From NCBI GenBank assembly GCA_017549745.1, contig JAFYUA010000150.1, positions 1 to 5,798 of the forward strand: DNA of 5,798 nt. The letters run 5' to 3'. Below are positions 1 through 5,218 of the stretch, piece by piece. Source of the stretch: Clostridia bacterium (GTDB taxonomy: Bacteria; Bacillota; Clostridia; UMGS1810). Numbering within the stretch: the stretch's first letter is position 1; every line of letters starts with the position of its first letter. Position numbers and translations under genes: made by a program. The notes below the pieces were generated by a model. It was given only the letters and a program-made list of their open reading frames with translations. It was not told the DNA's origin and did no database searches.

Positions 1-305
1 AGGCTGACACAATCGTTAAAGAACTCGGCGAAAACAAAATTCCATGTTATGGTATTCAGTGGCCTGAAGCATATGAAGAAAAAGCTTACCGTGAACATAA
101 CGGTTTTGGTACTACTAAATTCCCATTCGAATCAAAAGAATATGCTGACCCTGCTTCTGTACAGTATGACAAAGTTCTCTGCCCAAAAGCTAAATCACTC
201 CGTGATGAAACACTCAGCCTCTTCCTCCACCCCACATGGGAAGAAGTTCACATTCAGCGCTGCATCGACGGCTTCAAGGCTGTAATCGAAAAACACCTTA
301 AATAA
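1..305 (+). CDS. DegT/DnrJ/EryC1/StrS-family PLP-dependent aminotransferase, C-terminal fragment
   Basis: Only the last 100 codons are present; the first whole codon begins at base 3 and the stop is TAA at 303-305. The fragment reads from ADTIVKELGE to KAVIEKHLK. It matches the C-terminal small domain of DegT/StrS sugar aminotransferases: a segment with CYGIQWPEAY, a CPKAKSL element where family members usually have CPxAExL, then LFLHPTWEE followed by a final helix, equivalent to the family's HPxxTEED ending. Enzymes of this family transfer an amino group, usually from glutamate or glutamine, to a keto-sugar or keto-cyclitol in the cytoplasm. The PLP-binding lysine lies upstream of the window, so activity cannot be judged and the substrate is unknown. 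It sits 20 bases before a Gfo/Idh/MocA oxidoreductase on the same strand, a common pairing in amino-sugar and aminocyclitol pathways. Codon use is rich in C-ending codons (CTC, GGC, TTC), which fits decent expression. Family assignment is fairly firm; function is inferred. Confidence 0.5.
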   Translation, partial: ADTIVKELGENKIPCYGIQWPEAYEEKAYREHNGFGTTKFPFESKEYADPASVQYDKVLCPKAKSLRDETLSLFLHPTWEEVHIQRCIDGFKAVIEKHLK

Positions 306-312
306 TCAAGGC

Positions 313-318
313 GGAGGT
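313..318 (+). promoter_or_regulatory. Ribosome binding site of the Gfo/Idh oxidoreductase
   Basis: GGAGGT lies seven bases before the ATG at 326, in the 20-base gap after the aminotransferase stop. It is a near-perfect Shine-Dalgarno sequence and fixes the start codon. No promoter-like sequence fits in this gap, so the two genes are probably co-transcribed. Confidence 0.5.
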
Positions 319-325
319 AACTGAT

Positions 326-1366
326 ATGAAAATCAAATGGGGCGTTATAGGTTGCGGCGGTATTGCTGACCGCAGAACCCTTCCCGGCATGATGCTTGCA
401 GACAACGCAGAGCTTGTGGCTGTAATGGACGCAAACCTCGAAGTTGCCAACAAAGTTAAAGACAAATACAATGCCAAATATGCTTTTGCCAAATTTGAAG
501 ATGTGCTCGCACTTGATGAAATTCAAGCTGTGTATATTGCATCTCCCGTATTTTGTCACAAAGAACAGGCTATGGCTGCTGCAAAAGCAAAAAAACACAT
601 TTTGCTTGAAAAGCCCATGGCACTCACAAGTGAAGAATCTCAGGAAATTGCAGATTGCTGCAAAGCCGAAGGAGTTAAGCTCGGCGTTGGTCTCATGATG
701 CGTTTCCATGGATATCATCAGGAAATGAAAAAGCTCGTGGCAGCCGGCAAGCTTGGCGATGTTGTATCAATGCGCGCTCAGCTCACATGCTGGTATCCTG
801 ACATTCCCAACAACTGGAGACAGAACAAAGACCTCTCAGGCGGCGGTGCTCTCATGGATATGGGTATTCACTGTATTGACCTTCTCCAGTATATCACAGG
901 GCTCAAAGCAGAAGAAGTGACCGGTTTTGCTCAGACTCAGACCTTCAGCTACAATGCAGATGACTCTGCTGCTATCGTTATGAAGATGAACAACGGTGCT
1001 CTTGCTATGGTTGATGCCAACTTCAACATTCCCGATGCTGCTGCTAAATGTAAGCTTGAAATCTACGGCACAAAGGGCAGCATTATGGCAGAAGGCACAA
1101 TCAGCCAGATTGAAGCAGGCGAAGTGTCGGTGCTCATTTCTGATGATTCTCTCGGTTATGACGCCAGTCAGAACCGCGATGAGCTCACTCCCGTTAAGCT
1201 TGATGTAGAGCTTGGAAATATGTATACAAAAGAGGTTACCTCTTTTGGCAACGCTATTGCCAATGACACTGAACCCGAAATCACAGCAGAAGATGCTATT
1301 TTGGTTCAGAGAATTTGCGAAGCAGCTTACAAATCAAGCGACTCCAAAGTTATATCTAAGCTGTAA
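326..1366 (+). CDS. Gfo/Idh/MocA-family NAD(P)-dependent oxidoreductase
   Basis: A complete 346-residue protein, the usual length for the family. The N-terminal Rossmann domain (about residues 1-122) opens with GVIGCGGIA (6-14), the dinucleotide-binding glycine loop. The hallmark LLEKPMAL segment (93-100) contains Lys96, the conserved catalytic/cofactor lysine of the EKP motif. The C-terminal alpha/beta domain (about 123-346) carries GGGALMDMGIHCIDLLQYI (172-190); D178, G180, H182 and D185 match the family's DxGxHxxD catalytic signature. These cytoplasmic enzymes oxidise or reduce hydroxyl/keto groups of sugars, inositols and sugar nucleotides. There is no signal peptide or twin-arginine motif, so it is not one of the exported members. 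Its place just after a DegT-type aminotransferase suggests it supplies or consumes a keto intermediate, possibly of an amino-sugar or inositol derivative; this is inference, and the substrate cannot be read from sequence. Leucine is coded almost entirely by CTT/CTC; I saw no TTA in about the first 190 codons. All key residues are intact. Confidence 0.5.
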   Translation: MKIKWGVIGCGGIADRRTLPGMMLADNAELVAVMDANLEVANKVKDKYNAKYAFAKFEDVLALDEIQAVYIASPVFCHKEQAMAAAKAKKHILLEKPMALTSEESQEIADCCKAEGVKLGVGLMMRFHGYHQEMKKLVAAGKLGDVVSMRAQLTCWYPDIPNNWRQNKDLSGGGALMDMGIHCIDLLQYITGLKAEEVTGFAQTQTFSYNADDSAAIVMKMNNGALAMVDANFNIPDAAAKCKLEIYGTKGSIMAEGTISQIEAGEVSVLISDDSLGYDASQNRDELTPVKLDVELGNMYTKEVTSFGNAIANDTEPEITAEDAILVQRICEAAYKSSDSKVISKL

Positions 1367-1407
1367 TTTTGATATACAAAATTCAGTTTTGATACTCATT
1401 TTACTCG

Positions 1408-1450
1408 CAAAACACCCCGACAGGAAACTGCCGGGGTGTTTTGTTTTTTT
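1408..1450 (+). terminator. Intrinsic terminator after the aminotransferase/oxidoreductase pair
   Basis: Bases 1408-1423 pair with 1428-1443 around a GAAA tetraloop (1424-1427), giving 15 pairs with one A-C mismatch (1420/1431). The core is ACACCCCG against CGGGGTGT, and a run of seven T follows (1444-1450). It begins 41 bases after the oxidoreductase stop. It lies only 9 bases beyond the stop of the convergent cysteine desulfurase gene, so it may also stop transcripts from the minus strand. On that side there is no long U tract beyond the TTTT inside the arm, so minus-strand termination would be weaker. Confidence 0.5.
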
Positions 1451-1452
1451 GC

Positions 1453-2583
1453 CTACATCATGTTTTTGAGTGCATACAATAAAATCTTAATTTCAGAAAG
1501 TGTGTTGAACACTCCAAGGCTTACTCTGACAGTGCCGCCGTCTGAGGTGCCAAGAGCTTCATGTGCTTTGTAGGCACAATGGTACATTGAACGGGTGGCT
1601 ATGGAAAAATTGGAGCTGAGATATGATGAAATATCCACGCAATCCTTGCTATTGTGAGTGAATGAAACCACCCCTGTTCTGCCAAGAGTGTTTTTTTTGC
1701 CGATGATGTTGATGTCTTTGATGCGAGAAAGACCATCGAGCAAATATGCGGTAAGCTTTGCTTCGTGTTCACGAATATTGGCAATGCCTATCCTGTTGAT
1801 ATAACGGATGCCTTCCGCCAGGCCGCATATGCCGGGGAGATTGAGAGTACCGCTCTCGAGGCGGTCAGGCAGTTCAAGAGGTTGTGTAAGTTCTTTAGAA
1901 TAACTGCCTGTGCCGCCTTGCATAATGGGAGCAAGTTCAAAATCAGTGTTTATACAAAGCAAACCTGTGCCCATTGGCCCATATAGGGCCTTGTGACCGG
2001 GAGCAGCAAGCAGGTCGATTTTCATTTGCTGCATATCTATGTCGATAATGCCGGCGCTCTGTGATGCATCAAGCAAAAACAATATGCCATGCTGGCGGCA
2101 AACCTTGGCTATATCCTCTACAGGCGTAACAGTGCCGCACACATTGGACACATGAGTCATTGCCACAAGACGGGTGTTGGGTCTGATGAGCGCTTCAAGC
2201 TCTGATGGGTCAATGACACCTTCGGAATCAGCACCGAGATATGACACATCTACATCAGGGCTTTTGGCAAAAAGCGGTCTGAGAACCGAGTTATGATCCA
2301 TGACAGTGCATATTGCATGGTCACCAGCTTTCAAAATGCCGTGAATGGCAAAATTGAGAGCCATGGTCGAATTTTGGGTAAATACCACATTTGCAGGATT
2401 GGAAAGCCCAAAAAAATCTGCCACAAGCTCCCTGCACTCATATACCTTTTCAGATGTGCGTATAGCCATCTTGTGGCCACTACGCCCTGGATTAGCGCCA
2501 TAATATTTCATGCTTTTTGCCACAGCTTCTGTGACCTGATTGGGCTTTGGCCATGTTGTAGCAGCATTATCAAGATATATCAC
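1453..2583 (-). CDS. Cysteine desulfurase-family protein (class V aminotransferase fold, NifS/IscS/SufS-like, resembling the EF_2568-type family)
   Basis: A 376-residue PLP enzyme when started at the GTG at 2581-2583. That start gives the typical family opening IYLDNAATTWPKP and lies five bases after GAGGTGA. A longer reading from the GTG at 2590-2592 would begin inside that ribosome binding site, so I reject it. Visible active-site features are the cofactor-stacking His97 in MDHNSVLRP, Asn147 in HVSNVCGT, Asp172 and Gln175 in LLDASQS, and the PLP-binding Lys198 in APGHKALYGPMGTG. The candidate persulfide cysteine is Cys336 in RSMYHCAYKAH. Family members take sulfur from cysteine as an enzyme-bound persulfide and pass it to an acceptor for Fe-S clusters, thiolated tRNA or cofactors. 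Some in this group are linked to selenium-dependent enzymes. The loop around Cys336 departs from the usual R(S/G)GLHCAPLAH: Met-Tyr replaces Gly-Leu and Tyr replaces Pro. The upstream partner is a DUF3343 protein 12 bases away. No IscU, SufU or ThiI gene is in view. The fold is certain; desulfurase activity is likely but not shown. Confidence 0.5.
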   Translation of the reverse strand: MIYLDNAATTWPKPNQVTEAVAKSMKYYGANPGRSGHKMAIRTSEKVYECRELVADFFGLSNPANVVFTQNSTMALNFAIHGILKAGDHAICTVMDHNSVLRPLFAKSPDVDVSYLGADSEGVIDPSELEALIRPNTRLVAMTHVSNVCGTVTPVEDIAKVCRQHGILFLLDASQSAGIIDIDMQQMKIDLLAAPGHKALYGPMGTGLLCINTDFELAPIMQGGTGSYSKELTQPLELPDRLESGTLNLPGICGLAEGIRYINRIGIANIREHEAKLTAYLLDGLSRIKDINIIGKKNTLGRTGVVSFTHNSKDCVDISSYLSSNFSIATRSMYHCAYKAHEALGTSDGGTVRVSLGVFNTLSEIKILLYALKNMM

Positions 2584-2588
2584 AAATG

Positions 2589-2595
2589 TCACCTC
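2589..2595 (-). promoter_or_regulatory. Ribosome binding site that decides the desulfurase start
   Basis: On the minus strand GAGGTGA, a seven-base match to the anti-Shine-Dalgarno complement, sits five bases before the GTG at 2583 and directly after the TAA of the DUF3343 gene (2596-2598). Ribosomes ending the first gene could re-initiate here, so the pair is probably translationally coupled. An in-frame GTG at 2590-2592 lies within this site and cannot sensibly be the start. Confidence 0.5.
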
Positions 2596-2844
2596 TTATT
2601 TTAGTTTGCGGTAGTCTTTGCTGTCGAAAGCACCCTTTGATGACAAACCGTTTGAAGAAACAAGCTTCCATGCGGTTTCCAAATGCTCAGCACTCATTTT
2701 CAGGCAATAGCTGCAGCCTGATGAGACGCCAAGAGCTTTAGGAGTCTGGACAAGTGCTGAATCTATGCCGAAGCTTTTGCGAAGAACGCTTTTCACACGA
2801 TTTGCAGTGGTTGCTGAGGCAAAGACTATCAATACATTGTTCAT
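2596..2844 (-). CDS. DUF3343 protein (putative Se/S carrier-like), 82 aa
   Basis: A short cytoplasmic protein opening MNNVLIVFASATTANRVKSV. I chose the ATG at 2842-2844 because a strong GGGAGG-type ribosome binding site lies six bases upstream. The longer open frame, 13 codons more, would translate through that site. The layout fits the DUF3343 (Se/S carrier-like) family: a first strand and helix, then a Pro-containing strand (LVQTPKALG, 31-39), followed by the cysteine motif SSGCSYCLK (41-49) with Cys44 and Cys47 as a CxxC, and a helix to the C-terminus. The family is thought, mainly from sequence and context, to carry persulfide or selenide; biochemical proof is limited. Lying first in a two-gene unit with a cysteine desulfurase supports a sulfur-relay role: the desulfurase could load Cys44 or Cys47. 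There is no membrane segment. I am fairly confident of the family and only moderately of the role. Confidence 0.5.
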   Translation of the reverse strand: MNNVLIVFASATTANRVKSVLRKSFGIDSALVQTPKALGVSSGCSYCLKMSAEHLETAWKLVSSNGLSSKGAFDSKDYRKLK

Positions 2845-2850
2845 TATATT

Positions 2851-2856
2851 CCCTCC
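2851..2856 (-). promoter_or_regulatory. Ribosome binding site of the DUF3343 gene
   Basis: On the minus strand GGAGGG lies six bases before the ATG at 2844, within a G-rich run (2851-2860). It supports the shorter 82-residue protein over the 95-residue open frame. Confidence 0.5.
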
Positions 2857-2966
2857 CCCATTTATTATATTCAAAAACCGCAAAACTGTGTGAGAACAAA
2901 AAGTTCAAATAGCAACGCCCTGCACTTTAACAATAGTTACAACGAAAAGGAATTTGAAAATCCCCC
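2857..2966. other. Divergent intergenic region between the DUF3343 gene and ychF
   Basis: This AT-rich stretch separates genes read in opposite directions, so it must hold the minus-strand promoter as well as sequence upstream of the ychF promoter. I could not pick a convincing minus-strand promoter. A TATAAT on that strand (2864-2869) is too close to the DUF3343 ribosome binding site, because transcription would start within it, and it has no good -35 hexamer at 16-18 bases. A short inverted repeat, GAAC-AAAAA-GTTC (2894-2906), is present but has only four-base arms. No RNA gene or riboswitch-like fold is evident. Confidence 0.5.
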
Positions 2967-2995
2967 TTGAATATTTTGGCAAGATGCTGTATAAT
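2967..2995 (+). promoter_or_regulatory. Sigma-70/SigA-type promoter of ychF
   Basis: A -35 box TTGAAT (2967-2972) and a perfect -10 box TATAAT (2990-2995) are separated by exactly 17 bases. Transcription would start near 3001-3003, giving a leader of about 32 bases before the ATG at 3035. It is the best promoter match I found in the window and suits a constitutive housekeeping gene. Confidence 0.5.
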
Positions 2996-3024
2996 AAATT
3001 GTTAAGTTTAATACTATGTATTTT

Positions 3025-3030
3025 GGAGGA
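3025..3030 (+). promoter_or_regulatory. Ribosome binding site of ychF
   Basis: GGAGGA lies just upstream of the ATG at 3035. It places the start 27 codons inside the longest open frame, whose extra N-terminal part would be translated from the promoter and leader. Confidence 0.5.
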
Positions 3031-3034
3031 AATT

Positions 3035-4135
3035 ATGAAATTAGGTATAGTAGGTTTGCCCAATGTAGGCAAGAGTACACTTTTTAACGCTATCACTCAG
3101 GCAGGAGCTGAGGCTGCAAACTATCCGTTTTGCACCATTGAGCCCAATGTGGGCATTGTGACAGTGCCTGATGAAAGAATAGACAAGCTCGCCGAAATGT
3201 ATGACCCTGACAAAATCACCTATGCAACGGTAGAATTTGTGGATATTGCAGGTCTTGTTAAGGGTGCGAGCCGCGGCGAAGGTCTGGGGAATAAATTCCT
3301 TTCGCACATAAGAGAGGTTGACGCCATTGTCCATGTGGTAAGGTGCTTTGAAGATGCCAACATCGTTCATGTTGACGGCTGCATCGGTCCAAAACGCGAT
3401 ATTGAAACCATCAATATGGAGCTTATTTTTGCCGATATGGAAATGGTTGAAAAAAGAATCGACCGCACCAAAAAAGCAATGAAGGGCGGCGACAAGAAGT
3501 TCCAGAAAGAGCTCAGCATGCTTGAGCGCATCTATCAGACTCTCGAAGAAGGCAAATGCGTGAGAACTATGGAATTTGACAAAGAAGAGGAAGAGCTTCT
3601 CAAAGAGGTTGCTCTCCTTACCAAAAAGCCTGTCATTTATGCTGCGAATGTATCCGACGAAGATTTTGCAAACGGAATTGATGACAACGAATTTATAAAG
3701 GAACTGAGCGCAATAGCTGCCGAAGAAGGCAGTGAAGTGCTCCCTATTTGTGCAAGACTTGAAGAAGAAATTATCGAGCTTGATGATGAGGAAGAAAGAA
3801 AAGCATTCCTTGAAGACCTTGGCATTGAAGAATCGGGTCTTAACAGACTCATCAAAAAAAGCTACAGTCTTCTTGGACTCATAAGCTATCTCACTGCAGG
3901 CAAACCGGAGGTAAGAGCATGGACAATCCGCAAAGGAACCAAAGCTCCTCAGGCTGCCGGAAAAATCCACACCGATTTTGAAAAAGGCTTCATCAGAGCA
4001 GAGGTTGTGGCATATGATGACCTTATGGAATGCGGTACATATGCCGCTGCAAGAGAAAAAGGTCTTGTGAGACTCGAGGGCAAAGAATATGTGATGAATG
4101 ATGGTGACATTGTTCTTTTCAGATTCAATGTGTGA
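3035..4135 (+). CDS. ychF: Redox-regulated ATPase YchF (OLA1/Obg-like P-loop family)
   Basis: A complete 366-residue protein, the normal length for YchF, starting MKLGIVGLPN. The domains are an Obg-type P-loop domain interrupted by a helical/coiled-coil insertion (roughly residues 125-195), then a C-terminal TGS domain (about 282-366). The Walker A/G1 motif is GLPNVGKST (7-15) and the G3 motif is DIAG (70-73), followed by LVKGASRGEGLGNKFL. As in other YchF proteins, a hydrophobic residue (Leu74) takes the place of the usual catalytic glutamine. YchF prefers ATP to GTP because its G4 motif is NxxE rather than NKxD. Here the equivalent segment AANVSDED reads N205-V-S-D208, so aspartate stands where glutamate is typical, though Glu209 follows. 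YchF binds ribosomes and is linked to stress and redox responses and translation control. The gene has its own promoter and a terminator right behind it, so it is monocistronic. Its neighbours on both sides run the other way, which says little about function. The identification is very secure. Confidence 0.5.
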   Translation: MKLGIVGLPNVGKSTLFNAITQAGAEAANYPFCTIEPNVGIVTVPDERIDKLAEMYDPDKITYATVEFVDIAGLVKGASRGEGLGNKFLSHIREVDAIVHVVRCFEDANIVHVDGCIGPKRDIETINMELIFADMEMVEKRIDRTKKAMKGGDKKFQKELSMLERIYQTLEEGKCVRTMEFDKEEEELLKEVALLTKKPVIYAANVSDEDFANGIDDNEFIKELSAIAAEEGSEVLPICARLEEEIIELDDEEERKAFLEDLGIEESGLNRLIKKSYSLLGLISYLTAGKPEVRAWTIRKGTKAPQAAGKIHTDFEKGFIRAEVVAYDDLMECGTYAAAREKGLVRLEGKEYVMNDGDIVLFRFNV

Positions 4136-4152
4136 TTTTAGAATATTATGTA

Positions 4153-4202
4153 TAAAAGCAAAAGCAACAGTCAAATTAATTTGGCTGTTGCTTTTGCTTT
4201 TA
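4153..4202. terminator. Bidirectional intrinsic terminator between ychF and the quinone oxidoreductase gene
   Basis: Bases 4153-4170 pair perfectly with 4185-4202. After one T-G pair (4171/4184), CAAA (4172-4175) pairs with TTTG (4180-4183), leaving only TTAA as loop, about 23 pairs in all. The arm is AAAAGCAAAAGCAACAG and its complement ends GCTTTTGCTTTT. The right side continues into a T-rich stretch (4207-4219). Because the hairpin is nearly symmetric, each strand ends in TTTTGCTTTT. It starts 17 bases after the ychF stop and lies 8 bases beyond the convergent gene's stop, so it probably serves both. The stem is AT-rich and unusually long. Confidence 0.5.
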
Positions 4203-4210
4203 CATAATTT

Positions 4211-5194
4211 TTATTTTATTGTTAATACAACCTTACCTATGTTCTCGCCACGCTGAAGAATTGCATGAGCTTCTTGGGCTTGTGTTATATGAAGTGTTTT
4301 ATAGATTGTAGGCTTAACTTCGCCGCTTTCGATTTTAGGGAACACATTTTTCACAAGTTCAGAAAGAATAAATGCTTTCATTTCAGGAGTTCTTGAGCGA
4401 AGTGTGCTTCCGATTATGCGAACATTTCTTACATAAATATTCTTTAAGTCTATTTCCGTTTTGGTGCCGGCAAGTGCCGCTATCATAATCCATCTTGCAC
4501 CATGTGTGAGATAATGAATACATTTGCCCATTATTTCGCCACCAAGACAGTCGATTGCCACATCAACACTATGACCATTTTCAAGTTCTTCTTTCAAAAC
4601 TTGTGAAATATCTTCTTTGGTACTGACCACAACTCTATCCGCTTTCAAATGCTTAATCGAATCTTTTATTTCGTCACTGAGAACGGTTGTTATTACTCTT
4701 ATTCCAAAAGCTTTTGCCATGGGAATAATAACACTTGCAAGACCTGATGCACCTGCATTCATTAAAAGCGTATTTCCTTTTTCTATTTTTCCTTCAATAA
4801 ACAAATTCAGATAAGCGGTTGCAAAAGCTTCGGGAATCGCCGCTGCTTCAACAATAGAACAGTTTTCGGGAACAGGCATAAGCATGTCATATTTTACTGA
4901 TACATATTCTGCATATCCGCCACCGCCAAGGAGAGCACATACCCTATCGCCCAATTTCCACTCAGACTTTGTCTTAGCTTCATCACCCATTTCAACAATT
5001 ACTCCCGCAATCTCAAGTCCCATCCATTCAGGGCACCCGGGAGGGGGCGGATAATCACCTTCGCGTTGCATCAGGTCGGCACGGTTAAGCGCTGCAGCGT
5101 GAATTTCGACTAAAACCTCATCAGATTTAATTACAGGATTTTCAACCTCATCCCATCTTAAACTTTTATCATCGTTGACCAAAATAGCTTTCAT
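4211..5194 (-). CDS. NAD(P)H:quinone oxidoreductase, PIG3-like, zinc-independent medium-chain dehydrogenase/reductase
   Basis: A complete 327-residue protein, close to the usual 325 or so of PIG3-type quinone oxidoreductases. The N-terminal GroES-like domain contains the family signature AALNRADLMQREGDYPPPPG (34-53), then MGLEIAGVIVEMG (58-70) and GDRVCALLGGGGYAEYV (82-98). The cofactor-binding Rossmann fold has NAGASGLASVI (146-156) in place of the commoner GGxSGxGT, so Ala153 replaces the last glycine; this may tune cofactor fit but is not disabling. The structural-zinc cysteine cluster and catalytic-zinc ligands of alcohol dehydrogenases are absent, as expected. Such enzymes reduce quinones or activated enones with NADPH in the cytoplasm; the physiological substrate here is unknown. 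The ATG at 5192-5194 follows AAGGA (5204-5208), and the gene begins 24 bases after the dehydroquinase-like gene, so they likely form one transcript. Codon use is more AT-ended (TTA, TTG) than in the genes at 1-1366. Family is secure; substrate is not. Confidence 0.5.
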   Translation of the reverse strand: MKAILVNDDKSLRWDEVENPVIKSDEVLVEIHAAALNRADLMQREGDYPPPPGCPEWMGLEIAGVIVEMGDEAKTKSEWKLGDRVCALLGGGGYAEYVSVKYDMLMPVPENCSIVEAAAIPEAFATAYLNLFIEGKIEKGNTLLMNAGASGLASVIIPMAKAFGIRVITTVLSDEIKDSIKHLKADRVVVSTKEDISQVLKEELENGHSVDVAIDCLGGEIMGKCIHYLTHGARWIMIAALAGTKTEIDLKNIYVRNVRIIGSTLRSRTPEMKAFILSELVKNVFPKIESGEVKPTIYKTLHITQAQEAHAILQRGENIGKVVLTIK

Positions 5195-5218
5195 TCTTTT
5201 TCATCCTTTCAAATTCAT

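Noticed and set aside
254..718. A 154-codon minus-strand open frame over the end of the aminotransferase and start of the Gfo/Idh gene
   Set aside because: It crosses two well-supported plus-strand genes, has no ribosome binding site that I can see and shows no family resemblance.
1367..1394. Direct repeat TTTTGATA at 1367-1374 and 1387-1394
   Set aside because: Only eight bases of AT-rich sequence between a stop codon and a terminator; chance is a sufficient explanation.
2293..2604. A 103-codon plus-strand open frame opposite the desulfurase 5' end
   Set aside because: Antisense to the conserved N-terminal region of the desulfurase; no domain and no convincing start signal.
2864..2869. TATAAT on the minus strand as the -10 box for the DUF3343/desulfurase unit
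   Set aside because: Transcription would begin within the ribosome binding site at 2851-2856, and no acceptable -35 hexamer lies 16-18 bases upstream.
2894..2906. Inverted repeat GAAC-AAAAA-GTTC as an operator
   Set aside because: Four-base arms are too short to support a binding site without a comparative alignment.
3041..4174. A 377-codon open frame on the minus strand covering almost all of ychF
   Set aside because: It is the antisense shadow of a highly conserved gene. Its protein is rich in Phe, Cys, His and Ser with no recognisable domain, and it would start inside the terminator hairpin.
5201..5218. A five-codon open frame (ATG AAT TTG AAA GGA TGA) between the two genes on the minus strand, as a leader peptide
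   Set aside because: It starts right after the upstream stop, has no ribosome binding site of its own that I can distinguish and overlaps the next gene's ribosome binding site; probably coincidental.
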